Positions 29,192 to 38,655 are shown, counted from the first letter of the stretch. The stretch is DNA of 64,000 nucleotides from Rhodothermales bacterium (GCA_951812585.1 OX638318.1:338819-402818), one strand, 5' to 3'. Notes: generated from the letters alone by a model not told the origin. Made by a program: numbers and translations.

Positions 29192-30376
29192 CTATACACT
29201 GGCGTAGTGCTCCTGAATCTCCTCGAGGCTGTCTCCTCCATATTTCTCCAGGAACGCGTTCGCAATCACAAATGCGACCGTCGACTCCGCTACGGTCGAT
29301 GCAGCCTGGACGCTGGTGATATCGCTGCGCTCATAACGGGACAGCTGCGGCACGCCGGTGGCCAGATCGACCGATCCAAGCGGTTGTACAAGCGTCGGAA
29401 TCGGCTTCATGAACCCGCGGACTATGATGGGCATGCCTGTGGAGATGCCCCCTTCAATGCCACCGGCATTATTACTGTGGCGTCGATACGCGCCGCTTTC
29501 CTCCCGATAGATCGGGTCGTGCACCCGCGAACCGGGGGTGCGTGCGCCGTCTATGCCATCGCCGATCTCTACGGCCTTCTGGGCCTGAATGGACAGGACG
29601 GCTTGCGCCAGCTGCCCGCTCAGGCGACGTTCCCAGTGCACATACGAACCCAGGCCGGGCGGCACGCCCGTGACCAGCACCTCATAAGCACCGCCCAGGG
29701 AATCGCGCTGCCGCTTGGTGGCCTTTATATGCTCAACGCACGCGGCGGTCAAGGCCTCATCGATCATCCGCACCGCGCTCTTGTCCGCCAGGCGGCTGAC
29801 CGCCTCTGCGCCGCCCTGGGCGGCGAGCGCATCCACGCGCGCGCGCCAGTCCTCGGGGCCCTCGAACCCCACTTGACCAATACGCAGCACATGACTGCCA
29901 ACCTCTATGCCGAACTGCTTAAGAAGCAGGCGCGCGATGGTGCAGCAGGCCACGCGCATGGCCGTTTCGCGCGCGCTTGCCCGTTCGATCACCGGGCGTA
30001 TGTCGTCAAATCCGTACTTCTGCACGCCCACCAGATCTGCGTGGCCCGGCCTGGGCAGCGTGATGCGCGCCACACCCTCGCCCGTGCCATCCACTGCCAT
30101 CACCGAAGGCCAGCCTGCCCGATCCCTGGTGTAGGCCGCGTTGTCCAGGCGCAGCGCAATAGGCCCGGCAATGGTTTTGGAAAACCGCACCCCCGAGTAA
30201 ATGTGAATCTTGTCCCGCTCCAGCTTCGCCCTGCCGCCGCGCCCGAAGCCCAACCATCGCCGCGCCAAATGGTGATTGATCGCTTCCGCTGTCAGCGGCA
30301 CGCCTGCAGGCATGCCTTCAACGATGCCGATCAGCGCCTCGCCATGCGACTCTCCGGCTGTCAAGTATCTCAGCAC
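29192..30376 (-). CDS. aroC: Chorismate synthase
   Basis: The 394-residue protein begins LRYLTAGESHGEALIGIVEG, the characteristic start of AroC, followed by GRGGRAKLERDKIHIYSGV and, later, GIEGGISTGMPIIVR and VQAASTVAESTVAFVIANA. It uses reduced FMN to convert 5-enolpyruvylshikimate 3-phosphate to chorismate, the branch point to aromatic amino acids and other aromatics. Length fits the family. It lies between the HtrA-like protease (46 bases upstream) and valS, without other aro genes. Confidence 0.96.
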   Translation of the reverse strand: MLRYLTAGESHGEALIGIVEGMPAGVPLTAEAINHHLARRWLGFGRGGRAKLERDKIHIYSGVRFSKTIAGPIALRLDNAAYTRDRAGWPSVMAVDGTGEGVARITLPRPGHADLVGVQKYGFDDIRPVIERASARETAMRVACCTIARLLLKQFGIEVGSHVLRIGQVGFEGPEDWRARVDALAAQGGAEAVSRLADKSAVRMIDEALTAACVEHIKATKRQRDSLGGAYEVLVTGVPPGLGSYVHWERRLSGQLAQAVLSIQAQKAVEIGDGIDGARTPGSRVHDPIYREESGAYRRHSNNAGGIEGGISTGMPIIVRGFMKPIPTLVQPLGSVDLATGVPQLSRYERSDITSVQAASTVAESTVAFVIANAFLEKYGGDSLEEIQEHYASV

Positions 30377-30422
30377 TGGTATAGATGCAGATGTCGTACG
30401 CGTAATGTGAAACGGCCCCCAA

Positions 30423-31943
30423 TTACCCTGCCGTCAGTCGAAACTCTACAGATTCGCCGTCTTCGTACAAAACCGTCAGGGTCGCCTGATTCTCTTCGCG
30501 CAGCGCCTCCTGAACCTCAGCGACCGTAGTTACCGCTCTGCCATTGACCGCAGACAATACCACATGTTCGGGCACCCCAGCCCGACTGGCCGAGGATCGC
30601 CGCCGCACGCCATGCAAGTAGACCCCTTCAGAAACACCGAAGATGCGCTCGTCTCGCGCACGGAGTGCGCGCAAAACCAGTCCCCAGCGACTCAGGTGCT
30701 GAAGACCTTCCTCGCGCTGATCGTCAGCCACACGCGATCCGCTGACGCTGTTGATCCACGCCGCCACTTCCGGATTGTCTTCTCCCAGAAGTACCACCAC
30801 ATGTTCGCGGATGATGTCGCGGCGCCAAACGCTGAACACGATGCTGTCCCCAGGCCTGTGCTGCGCAATGATGCCCTGCAGCTCGTTCGGCTCGTTGACG
30901 GACAACCCCTCAATGGACAGCACGACATCGCCCTCACGGAGCCCCGCCTCGTATGCAGCACCCCCGCGGCGCACATAGTCCAGATATACGCCCTGGACGC
31001 GCGTCATGCCGAGTTCCTTCGCGAAGCTCGCGTCGACGCGTTCCAGCTGTACTCCCACATAGCCGCGCTTGACCTCCCCATAGGCAATAAGGTCGCGCGC
31101 CACGCGGTTCACCAGACTGGCAGGAATCGCAAAGCCGTACCCCTCATTGTATCCGGACTGCGTGGCGATCGCCGTGTTGATACCAATCAGTTCGCCCTGA
31201 AGGTTGACCAGTGCACCGCCGGAATTGCCTGGATTAATCGCTGCGTCGGTCTGAATAAAGTCCTCAACGTTGAAGTCGTCCCTGATTACATCGACCCGCC
31301 GCCCCAATGCGCTGACGATGCCGGCCGTCACTGTTGAAGTAAGCGCCAGGGGATTGCCCACAGCCAGCACCCATTCTCCGGTCTGCACGGCGTTGGAATT
31401 GCCCAGTGGCACAGGCCACACATCTTCGCCTGGGTCCAACGCGATGCGCACGACCGCAAGATCGGTGGACTTGTCGACGCCGACAATCTCTGCCTCGTAC
31501 TCAGACTTGTCCAGGAATGTTACGCGCAGTGCGCATGCATCTTCGACCAGATGGTAATTGGTGACAATATATCCCTGCGGGCTGATGAGCACGCCGCTGC
31601 CCAGGTTTTCTCTGTCGCGATACTCCTGGCTGCGCCGCTTCAGTATGGTGCACGGCAAGTTGTACCAGCTACTCGCCGCATGGATTGATACGACCGCACG
31701 CTTAACGTCTTGTGCTACCTGCTTGAACTGCTCATTGATCTGCAATACGCCGGCAATACTGCGCGCAGACTCCGCAGCCTCCGGCACGTACTTCAGAAAG
31801 TCTACCGTACGCACCTCCGCGGGGACCTCGTCCTGGGTCCGCTGTGCGAACTGCATGATGAGCACGCCCGCAAGGAGCCCACACGCAACCAGGCCAACGC
31901 CAATAAGCGTGCGAAACAGCGATTGATGCGGAGGAGGGTCCAT
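30423..31943 (-). CDS. HtrA/Deg-family serine protease with two PDZ domains
   Basis: The 506-residue protein has an N-terminal membrane anchor (about residues 11-33), a trypsin-like domain with His131 (IVTNYHLVED), Asp161 (KSTDLAVVRI) and Ser241 (INPGNSGGAL), then two PDZ domains (about 300-390 and 415-500). It should act in the periplasm on misfolded envelope proteins. The catalytic triad is complete. It is co-directional with plsC upstream and aroC downstream. Whether it is DegP-, DegQ- or DegS-like cannot be settled; the anchor plus two PDZ domains fits no single E. coli protein exactly. Confidence 0.92.
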   Translation of the reverse strand: MDPPPHQSLFRTLIGVGLVACGLLAGVLIMQFAQRTQDEVPAEVRTVDFLKYVPEAAESARSIAGVLQINEQFKQVAQDVKRAVVSIHAASSWYNLPCTILKRRSQEYRDRENLGSGVLISPQGYIVTNYHLVEDACALRVTFLDKSEYEAEIVGVDKSTDLAVVRIALDPGEDVWPVPLGNSNAVQTGEWVLAVGNPLALTSTVTAGIVSALGRRVDVIRDDFNVEDFIQTDAAINPGNSGGALVNLQGELIGINTAIATQSGYNEGYGFAIPASLVNRVARDLIAYGEVKRGYVGVQLERVDASFAKELGMTRVQGVYLDYVRRGGAAYEAGLREGDVVLSIEGLSVNEPNELQGIIAQHRPGDSIVFSVWRRDIIREHVVVLLGEDNPEVAAWINSVSGSRVADDQREEGLQHLSRWGLVLRALRARDERIFGVSEGVYLHGVRRRSSASRAGVPEHVVLSAVNGRAVTTVAEVQEALREENQATLTVLYEDGESVEFRLTAG

Positions 31944-31986
31944 GCTCTAGAGCAATATCGGGCCCAACGTAACACTGAAAAGGCCC

Positions 31987-32799
31987 TTATTGTTTCTGGG
32001 ACTGGAGCTTCAGAAGCGCCGCGCGTGCCTGGCCCGCCAGCGCCTTGCGCCCTAAAGACGCTACTGCGATGGGCGCACCGAAGCGCACCTCCACATCTAT
32101 GCTGCGGTAGGTGAGAACATGCATCAGGTGGCCTATAAGCGTCTTGTGGTGGTTGTAAGAAAGCGCATAGCGTCCTTCGTAGCCTGAGACTGGTTTGCCA
32201 TTAAGCGCAGTGATGTCGATGAACACCGGTTGGATGCGCCCCCCATTCGTGCCGGCGATTGCTTCGAATGCCGCCGCCTTGAAGGGCAGTATGGTGTCGC
32301 CCCAGTTGATGGCACCCTCCGGGAATACCATCACCGGCACGCCTCCGTTGAGGCGCGCCCTGATTGCTTCCACAAAGACTCGCGCACTGCTGCGCCGCGT
32401 GCGCTCCACACCAATGATGCCGTGCGTCCTGGTGATCCAACCCAAAAGGGGCCATCCGGTGATCTCGATCTTGCCTGCGAACGCGACTGTTACCTGCGTG
32501 CCTGCCATGACCGGATCCAGTGCTGTAAAGTGGTTGGCAATATAGATTGTGGGCGTTTGGACGAACGCCGGGGCGGGCGCAGTGCCGGCCGTCGTGACCC
32601 GGAATCCCGCCACCCTGCTCACCGCGCGCGCAGCCGCACGCTGCCGATAGGCGCGGTAGCGCGCGCGTGCCGATGGCGCATGCCGCAGGGCGCCCAGCGT
32701 CGTCCAACACGCATAACCTGTGACGACCCCGAGTCCGACTAGCAGGCGTAAACAGCTGCGGATGATTTCGATGGATCGGCTGAGCATCTGCATCGGCAT
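31987..32799 (-). CDS. plsC: 1-acyl-sn-glycerol-3-phosphate acyltransferase (PlsC family)
   Basis: The 270-residue protein (ATG at 32799, MPMQMLSRSI) has an N-terminal membrane segment (LLVGLGVVTGYACWTTL) and the acyltransferase motifs NHFTALD (HxxxxD) and VFPEGAI. It would acylate lysophosphatidic acid to phosphatidic acid at the inner membrane. An upstream in-frame start at 32892 would overlap the divergent glycosyltransferase and lacks homology. The usual FPEGTR motif reads FPEGAI, and the substrate-binding region differs from E. coli PlsC, so another lysophospholipid or ornithine-lipid acceptor is possible. Confidence 0.85.
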   Translation of the reverse strand: MPMQMLSRSIEIIRSCLRLLVGLGVVTGYACWTTLGALRHAPSARARYRAYRQRAAARAVSRVAGFRVTTAGTAPAPAFVQTPTIYIANHFTALDPVMAGTQVTVAFAGKIEITGWPLLGWITRTHGIIGVERTRRSSARVFVEAIRARLNGGVPVMVFPEGAINWGDTILPFKAAAFEAIAGTNGGRIQPVFIDITALNGKPVSGYEGRYALSYNHHKTLIGHLMHVLTYRSIDVEVRFGAPIAVASLGRKALAGQARAALLKLQSQKQ

Positions 32800-32846
32800 T
32801 GACCCAAATCGCCGGTCAACAAGTATAAAGCGAATAGCGCATCGGA

Positions 32847-33992
32847 ATGCAATTACACGCCTTGTCCGCCCCAACTGACGTAGTATTCGCACTTGCTGGA
32901 GACGTTCGAAACAACTCCCGTGCCATCAAGCAGTTGCGCCTGGTACGATCGCTGGGACTGACGGCGACGGTTTTTGCCCTCGGAGAGGATTCGGGCGCAC
33001 CCTTCCTGGATGAGGGTGTACACCTCCGGTTGCTGCCGCGCCCACCAGGAGGCGGACCCCGATTCTTCTGGCGCGTGCACAGCCTCTTCCTGGATGCGGC
33101 CCGGGCGGTGCGAGCCCGGGTATACCATGCCAGCGACCTCTATTGCCTCCACGCCTTGCGTCTGGCGGCAGCGCAGCATAAGGCGCGACTCGTCTATGAT
33201 GCCCGCGAATTGTACCCGCATGTGGCTTCTACGGCGCGGCGCCCCTGGACGCGGGCCTACTGGCACCTGGCTGAGCGCCTCGACATTGGCGCCGCCGATG
33301 CAGTCTTTACGGTAAGCGACAGCATAGCGAACCGGCTGCAGCAGACCTACAGGATTGCCCGCCCCGAGGTCCTTCACAATGTGCCCCCGATGCAGCACCC
33401 TGAAGCCTCCGGCCTGCTGCGCGAACGCGCCGGCGCAGCAAAGGACACCGTGCTCGTCTTGCACCAGGGCAGCATCCAAAAGGGCCGCGGCTGCTTCAAA
33501 CTCGCGAAAGCGATGCGCACCATCCACGGTGCAGTGCTGGTGTTTATGGGCGGCGGGCCACTGAAACCTGCTCTTGCGCGCACCGTGCGGGAGCTTGGGT
33601 TGGGCCAGTGCGTACGAATGGTGGATCCTGTGCCGCCGGACATGCTGCTGCCGGTGACTGCCGATGCGGACCTCGGCGTGACGCTCCTTGAAGACACTTG
33701 CCTCAACCATCAGTTTGCGCTCCCCAACAAGCTTTTTGAATACCTGATGGCTGGCGTCCCCGTATTGGCCAGCGATCTGCATGAGATTGGAGCTGTAGTC
33801 CGGCGGTTTGATGTGGGCAGGTTGGTGCACCTAAATCGCCCCGGCGCATTGGCCGTGGCCATTCAGCAGTGTGTAGACGATCAAGATGCCCGCCAACGTT
33901 GGCGCGCTCGCACGCCGCGGGTTTTTGAAGCGTACAGCTGGACCACGGCCGCCGCGCGATTTACAGAAGCATACCGCCAACTGTTGCCATGA
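32847..33992 (+). CDS. Glycosyltransferase, GT4-like
   Basis: The 381-residue protein has a GT-B fold. The N-terminal half holds YHASDLYCLHALRLAA and VYDARELYPH; the C-terminal half has VLHQGSIQKGRGCFKLAKAM and FMGGGPLK, followed by the nucleotide-sugar segment FALPNKLFEYLMAGVPVLASD, whose FEYLMAGVPV matches the GT4 EAxAxGxPVI region. It would transfer a sugar to an envelope polysaccharide or glycolipid. The sugar and acceptor are unknown. Its stop TGA overlaps the start of the following thioredoxin-like gene as ATGA. Confidence 0.88.
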   Translation: MQLHALSAPTDVVFALAGDVRNNSRAIKQLRLVRSLGLTATVFALGEDSGAPFLDEGVHLRLLPRPPGGGPRFFWRVHSLFLDAARAVRARVYHASDLYCLHALRLAAAQHKARLVYDARELYPHVASTARRPWTRAYWHLAERLDIGAADAVFTVSDSIANRLQQTYRIARPEVLHNVPPMQHPEASGLLRERAGAAKDTVLVLHQGSIQKGRGCFKLAKAMRTIHGAVLVFMGGGPLKPALARTVRELGLGQCVRMVDPVPPDMLLPVTADADLGVTLLEDTCLNHQFALPNKLFEYLMAGVPVLASDLHEIGAVVRRFDVGRLVHLNRPGALAVAIQQCVDDQDARQRWRARTPRVFEAYSWTTAAARFTEAYRQLLP

Positions 33993-34516
33993 TCCTTCGC
34001 ACCGGCGCCATTCTCCTTGCCCTGGCGCTGCTGGCCCGCTGCGCTCCCACCGAGGAAGCAGACGAGGCGGCTGCCCCGCCGGACCCGATGACCGTGGCCA
34101 ACAACACGCCGTTTGAATGGCCATCCTTCGATGAAGCAGTAGTGACCGGACAAAGGGAAGGCAAGCCTGTGCTTATTGACATCTATGCGCCATGGTGCGG
34201 CTGGTGTGCGCGCATGCAGCAGGAAGTCTATGGCAACACGACGCTGGCTGCGTATGTGCAACACAACTTTGCCTACGGGCGCCTGAACATAGACGACCAC
34301 CAGACTAGGCACAACTTTATGGGGTACACCTTTACGTCGCAGGAGCTGGGATACGCCCTGGGCGCCTCGGGCACGCCAACGACGGTGTTTCTGAGTGAAG
34401 AAGGCACCTACATCACGCGCCTGGCTGGCTACACCGCCTTGGAACCCTTTGGAGAAGCCCTGCGATACATCGTGAGCGGTGCTTATCAGTCTGAACAGCC
34501 GGGCACCGCAGACTAG
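33989..34516 (+). CDS. Exported thioredoxin-like protein
   Basis: The 175-residue product has an N-terminal hydrophobic segment and a thioredoxin fold with the redox pair Cys70-Gly-Trp-Cys73 (APWCGWCARM), followed by GTPTTVFLSEEG containing the cis-proline. This is the thioredoxin_7/DUF255-like subgroup, acting on disulfides in the periplasm. The signal region ends LLARC; an Arg at the -1 position is unusual for a lipobox, so lipidation is uncertain. Translation is coupled to the glycosyltransferase by an ATGA overlap. Its stop TAG overlaps the stop of the convergent nitrilase-like gene in a shared CTAG. Confidence 0.85.
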   Translation: MILRTGAILLALALLARCAPTEEADEAAAPPDPMTVANNTPFEWPSFDEAVVTGQREGKPVLIDIYAPWCGWCARMQQEVYGNTTLAAYVQHNFAYGRLNIDDHQTRHNFMGYTFTSQELGYALGASGTPTTVFLSEEGTYITRLAGYTALEPFGEALRYIVSGAYQSEQPGTAD

Positions 34517-35352
34517 TCGCTGTTTAGCCGTACAGCACCGCGCTCATAGACCGCGTCGCGACGGTGCTGCAGAAACAGCCGCCTGGCATGCGAGGCAGCG
34601 CAGGCTGCGTAGTCCACCTCCGCCCACACGATACACTCCTCGTCCGCCGGACCTTGCGCCACCAGCTGGCCGGCAGGGCTGGTTACAAAGGATCCGCCGC
34701 CGAAGTGGAGCACTTCCTCCCTGCCGCAGCGGTTTGCAAGCGCCATATAATACCCGTTCTGGAACGATGCGACCTGCAGTTCGGCCTCGAACAGGCCGTC
34801 GGGCCACTCGTGCAGTGCGCCGGCCTGCGGCACAGCCACAAGTTCTGCACCGGCCAGGGCCAAGGCGCGCAGATACTCCGGGTAGTGACGATCATAGCAG
34901 ATCGCTACGCCGATGCGGCCCGCAGCCGTCGAATAAACCGGTGCCAGCGTGTCGCCCGGAGTGTAATATCCCTGTTCATGAAAGCCCTCGTAGTCGGTAA
35001 TGTGCATCATGCGGGTGCAGCCCAGAATGGTCCCATCCGCGTCTATGACGGGTGACGTATCGTAGGCCTTGTCGCCCGCCCGCTCGTACAGGTTAAGCAC
35101 CACCACGATGCCGCGGCGGCGCGCAGCCTCGGAAAAGACCGCCGTCGTGGGGCCCGGAATGGGTTCAGCCAGCGACAGTACGCTGGGTCCAGCCTTGCGT
35201 TGCGGGTAGAACGGCGTAAAGGCGAGCTCTGGAAAGATTATGAGCTGCGCGCCTTCATCGGCCGCCTGTTCCAGCTTGCTGAGTCCACGTCGCAAGTTGT
35301 CTTCAAGGTCGTGGGAGGCAGGCTGCTGCGCTAATGCAATCTTGATTGCCAA
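34513..35352 (-). CDS. Carbon-nitrogen hydrolase (nitrilase superfamily)
   Basis: The 279-residue protein has the nitrilase fold with Glu42 (IIFPELAF) and the nucleophile Cys152 (VAICYDRHYPEYLRAL). The position of the catalytic Lys (family pattern RKMHI) reads TRMMHI, with Met115 in its place, so catalysis may be altered. The overall layout (EQGYYTPGD, ANRCGREE) resembles N-carbamoylputrescine amidase. TTG at 35352 gives the natural N-terminus (AIKIALAQQPAS) and makes the gene overlap the end of prmC by about 50 bases; an in-frame upstream ATG at 35451 would add unrelated residues. No polyamine gene is adjacent, so a substrate is not assigned. Confidence 0.82.
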   Translation of the reverse strand: MAIKIALAQQPASHDLEDNLRRGLSKLEQAADEGAQLIIFPELAFTPFYPQRKAGPSVLSLAEPIPGPTTAVFSEAARRRGIVVVLNLYERAGDKAYDTSPVIDADGTILGCTRMMHITDYEGFHEQGYYTPGDTLAPVYSTAAGRIGVAICYDRHYPEYLRALALAGAELVAVPQAGALHEWPDGLFEAELQVASFQNGYYMALANRCGREEVLHFGGGSFVTSPAGQLVAQGPADEECIVWAEVDYAACAASHARRLFLQHRRDAVYERGAVRLNSD

Positions 35353-36244
35353 GGGTCTGCGTCTTTTGGTGAGGGCAGTCGGCTGTAATGATGCGAAGAT
35401 AGCCCGCAAGGTCGCGCTGCAGTGCAATATTGATATAGCCGAATTGCGCAAGGTGTCGCCGCACCTGCTCAGCGTAGTCGGCGTGCACCTCCAGCGCCAG
35501 GCTCCCCAAGGGTGCCAAGCAGGGCCCTTGCCGGGCTATGGCGCGGTAGAAGGCCAGCGGATCCGAACCGCAGGCCAGCGCCTGGTCCGGTTCGTAGCAG
35601 CGGACATTCACCGGAAGCGCGTGAAATTCCGCATCTGGAATATACGGCGGATTAGAAACGACACAGTCAAACGGCTTCCTGGTGTACAAGTCGAACACGT
35701 CTGACAGCACATCCGCTTGTGCAAAGGAGATGGCAAGGCCCAGTGCCTGCGCATTCCATTGGGCCACGCGCAGCGCCCGTATGCTGATGTCACACGCTGC
35801 AACATGGAGGTCTGGCCGCGCGGCCTTCAGCGCCAGCGCGATACAGCCGCTGCCGGTTCCGATATCCAGTATGCGTGCACCCTGGCGCGATGCCACGCGT
35901 TTTAGCGCAGCTTGAACCAGGAGCTCGGTTTCGGGCCTTGGTATCAGCACATCAGGCGTCACGCGCAATCGGAGCCCACAGAAGTCCGCGTAGCCCAGTA
36001 CATACTGCAACGGCTCGTGCTGCTGGCAGCGCGCGATGGATTCTGCATAGCATTGCGCCTGTGCTGCGCTTGCCTCTCGCTGCGGGTTCGCGATGATTGC
36101 GGCTGCGCTTTGGCCGCAGACTTCCTCGAAAAGCCACCGTGCGGTGCGTCGCGGCGTGGACACTTTGGCCTCTTCCAAGGCGCGAACGCCTTGCTGCAGT
36201 AGCGTACTCCAGCGCCGCCCTCCTGCGCCATTAAGAATGTTCAC
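35303..36244 (-). CDS. prmC: Peptide chain release factor N5-glutamine methyltransferase
   Basis: The 313-residue protein has a helical N-terminal domain and a Rossmann SAM-binding domain: LDIGTGSGCIALALK, then the catalytic NPPY (residues 198-201). It methylates the Gln of the GGQ motif in RF1 and RF2, improving termination. The last roughly 20 residues (after ITADCP) extend beyond the usual end and overlap the 5' end of the nitrilase-like gene. It is transcribed with that gene. Confidence 0.93.
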   Translation of the reverse strand: MNILNGAGGRRWSTLLQQGVRALEEAKVSTPRRTARWLFEEVCGQSAAAIIANPQREASAAQAQCYAESIARCQQHEPLQYVLGYADFCGLRLRVTPDVLIPRPETELLVQAALKRVASRQGARILDIGTGSGCIALALKAARPDLHVAACDISIRALRVAQWNAQALGLAISFAQADVLSDVFDLYTRKPFDCVVSNPPYIPDAEFHALPVNVRCYEPDQALACGSDPLAFYRAIARQGPCLAPLGSLALEVHADYAEQVRRHLAQFGYINIALQRDLAGYLRIITADCPHQKTQTLGNQDCISAAACLPRP

Positions 36245-36592
36245 GAAGAATGGCTCACAGCTGCCTGCGCCTAATTGCGCCTGTTGAACGCATCAAAAGA
36301 CAAAGTAGCCCATGTCCGTCTGCCAAGCGCGGCGGTGCACAGGGCCGATGCCAATGCAGGCTTGCGGTGCGCAGGCGCCGATGGCTTTGCAGGCAAGGCA
36401 CACCATCCACCATGCCATACGTGCAGTTTGGGAAGTAATAGTATCTTGATGCGCCTTAAGACCTGATTACTCGGGGACCCGTCTTATCTGATCGCTTGTG
36501 TTCTTACGCATTGAAGCTGGCTGCTGCGAACGAGAAGTCCTGTACAAGACGAGCACGACGCTAATGGCGCCAACACTGACTTCCATACCAAT
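36245..36592. other. Gene-free interval
   Basis: About 350 bases between divergent prmC and the ZIP-like membrane protein gene. Both promoters must lie here; no consensus element or repeat was recognised. Confidence 0.45.
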
Positions 36593-37225
36593 ATGCCGCT
36601 GAATATCACAGGAGCATTGATCGCAGCATTGGTAGCACCGGTGTTGGGGGCGATGCTGTATCCATCGCTGCACTCCCTGCCGACCGCCACGAAGATCTTC
36701 GACAAATTCATGGCCGTCGCCGTACCGGCGCTGGTGGTCTACCATGTCGCTGCGCATGCCTGGCCTGACGAGATGGTCGTTGCCTTGATGCTGGTGCTGG
36801 GCGGGCTTGGTACGCCGCTGCTTGTGGAGCGCGCATCGAAGAAGTTCGCTGAACATACGGACTCAGTTGCGCTCACTGTAGGTATTTCAGGCCTCGCGGT
36901 GCATGTCATCATTGAGTCGGCTGTGCTCAGGGGCGGCAGCACCGACCTTGTGCTGGCCCTGGTCTTGCACCGCATGGTGGTCGGTCTGATGGTTTTCTGG
37001 CTTGTGCGTCCACAGTACGGCTTCACCATGGCATGCTTTGCGGTTCTGGCCATACTCGTAGCCACCGCATTGGGCTTTTTCGCGCTTGGCAACCTCATGT
37101 CAAACAGCGAGACAGCCGAGATGTATCAGTATTTTGTAAGTGGCTCGCTGTTACACGTAATCTTCCACCGAAGCATCGGTATTCATCATCGCCACTCCAG
37201 CGGAACCCCTGCTAACCATGGGTAG
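36593..37225 (+). CDS. Multi-pass membrane protein, possibly ZIP-like metal permease
   Basis: The 210-residue protein has about six hydrophobic segments. Paired motifs VHVIIES and LVLHRMVVG sit in neighbouring helices, reminiscent of the HN/HE metal-site helices of ZIP transporters, and further His residues (VVYHVAAHAWPDE) and a short His-containing tail (IGIHHRHSS) are present. Full ZIP proteins are longer (about 250-300), so this may be a shortened relative or an unrelated membrane protein. A CzcC-like outer-membrane efflux protein follows on the same strand, which supports a metal-related role by context only. Confidence 0.5.
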   Translation: MPLNITGALIAALVAPVLGAMLYPSLHSLPTATKIFDKFMAVAVPALVVYHVAAHAWPDEMVVALMLVLGGLGTPLLVERASKKFAEHTDSVALTVGISGLAVHVIIESAVLRGGSTDLVLALVLHRMVVGLMVFWLVRPQYGFTMACFAVLAILVATALGFFALGNLMSNSETAEMYQYFVSGSLLHVIFHRSIGIHHRHSSGTPANHG

Positions 37226-37288
37226 TGCGACCGCGATCAAGGCGTATCTTTGCGCAAATACCTTGCCTGCACCAGCGCTTCGCGCATC

Positions 37289-38605
37289 ATGATTCCCCGC
37301 GCCATCACGCTCCCGTGTGCTGCTATAATGCTCGCCTTCGGCGCTACCTTTGCCGCAGCACAACCGGTGCCGGCTAACCTGAGCCTGGCAGACGCAATCC
37401 GGCTGGCAGAAGCGGCGAATCCGGCATTGATCACGACGCAGCGGATGGAGGATGTGGCGTTGGCGGAGGTGCAGCAGGCTCGACGGTGGCCCAATCCGGA
37501 GCTTGCCTTCGAAGCTGAGGAGTTTCCAGCCTATACCGTGCATGAGGGGTCCCGCTTAAGCAATACACTGTGGGTTCTTAATCTCGGGCAAGAGGTTCGG
37601 CTGGGTGGCAAACGCCGCTACGAGGTGCAGGCAGCGGAAAGCGGCCTGATGCAGACGCAGGCGGGTATCGCTGACTTCAAGCGCGCGCTGCTTGTCGCAG
37701 TAGGAACGGCATACTTTACCTTGGCATTGGCTGAGTCGGACTACTACACCATACGCGTCGTCGAAGGCCAGATCGGTGAGATTATCGCCTTGGTCGAGGC
37801 AAGCGTCCAACAAGGTGATGTCGCGGAAACGGAACTCCTGCGCCTTCAGTCGGAGCAGCTTGAGCTGCGCAGCGATGCGCTCAGCGCGGCATTAGCGCTT
37901 GATCAGGCGCGCGTGGTATTGCTTTCGCTGCTGGGCGCTGCAAATGTCTACCAGGAAGTAGCGGCAGCGGACTCATTGCAAGTGGCCACGCTGTACGACG
38001 CAGACGGCTTTCCCATCGCCACGCCAGAGGGCGTGCCGCTCCCGGTTTATCGCCTGCAGGAAATGGCACTGCGCCAGCGCCCGGACCTTCGGGTTGCACA
38101 GTTTGGCGTGGCGCAGGCAGAGGCCAACATCGCACTCCAGCGCGCCATGCGGATACCCGACCTAGGTGTTTCGGGCGGCTACCGGGGCAACTTTGACGAA
38201 AATCATTTTGACGCAGGCCTCTCTTTGGGGCTGCCTCTCTGGGGCGGCTTGGATGCGGGCGGCGTAACGCATGCCCGCGCGGTCCACCGTCAGGAAGTAG
38301 CTGCCTTGCAGGAGCTGGAAGCACTGGTAAGGAGCGAAGTGGCTATGGCAGCAAGCGCTGCAAACCGCACGGCTGAGCGTGTACAGCTTATCGAACAGAA
38401 CTACCTGGTGCTGGTGGAAGACTTGCGGCAGCGCTTGCAGATTTCCTATACACTGGGCGAGGCGGGACTCCTCGACCTTATTGATCTGCAGCGCAGCTAT
38501 CTCGAAGCCCTGCAGCTGCGTAATGAGACTGTGTTCGAGTTTCGCATGAGCCAGATTGAACTCGCGGCTGCCATTGGCATCACCCCTGTGTACACGGCTC
38601 CGTAG
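37289..38605 (+). CDS. TolC-family outer-membrane efflux protein (CzcC/CusC-like)
   Basis: The 438-residue product starts at an ATG giving a good signal peptide (MIPRAITLPCAAIMLAFGAT, cleavage near AAAQ); a TTG at 37250 is a weaker alternative. The two repeats of the TolC family are visible: LADAIRLAEAANPAL with RRWPNPELAFEAEEF, and LRVAQFGVAQAEANIALQRA with RIPDLGVSGGYRGN. It forms a trimeric channel in the outer membrane for RND or other efflux pumps, and this sequence type is usually linked to heavy-metal efflux. The matching adaptor and pump genes are not next to it; downstream is a glutamine amidotransferase. Confidence 0.88.
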   Translation: MIPRAITLPCAAIMLAFGATFAAAQPVPANLSLADAIRLAEAANPALITTQRMEDVALAEVQQARRWPNPELAFEAEEFPAYTVHEGSRLSNTLWVLNLGQEVRLGGKRRYEVQAAESGLMQTQAGIADFKRALLVAVGTAYFTLALAESDYYTIRVVEGQIGEIIALVEASVQQGDVAETELLRLQSEQLELRSDALSAALALDQARVVLLSLLGAANVYQEVAAADSLQVATLYDADGFPIATPEGVPLPVYRLQEMALRQRPDLRVAQFGVAQAEANIALQRAMRIPDLGVSGGYRGNFDENHFDAGLSLGLPLWGGLDAGGVTHARAVHRQEVAALQELEALVRSEVAMAASAANRTAERVQLIEQNYLVLVEDLRQRLQISYTLGEAGLLDLIDLQRSYLEALQLRNETVFEFRMSQIELAAAIGITPVYTAP

Positions 38606-38655
38606 GCTATAGGCATTTTGGTGATCGTGCGACGCTTCCAGGGAGCAGACAGAGT

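Noticed and set aside
29207-30529. 440-codon plus-strand frame opposite chorismate synthase
   Set aside because: It is a shadow of aroC in GC-rich DNA; the minus-strand protein is an unmistakable AroC.
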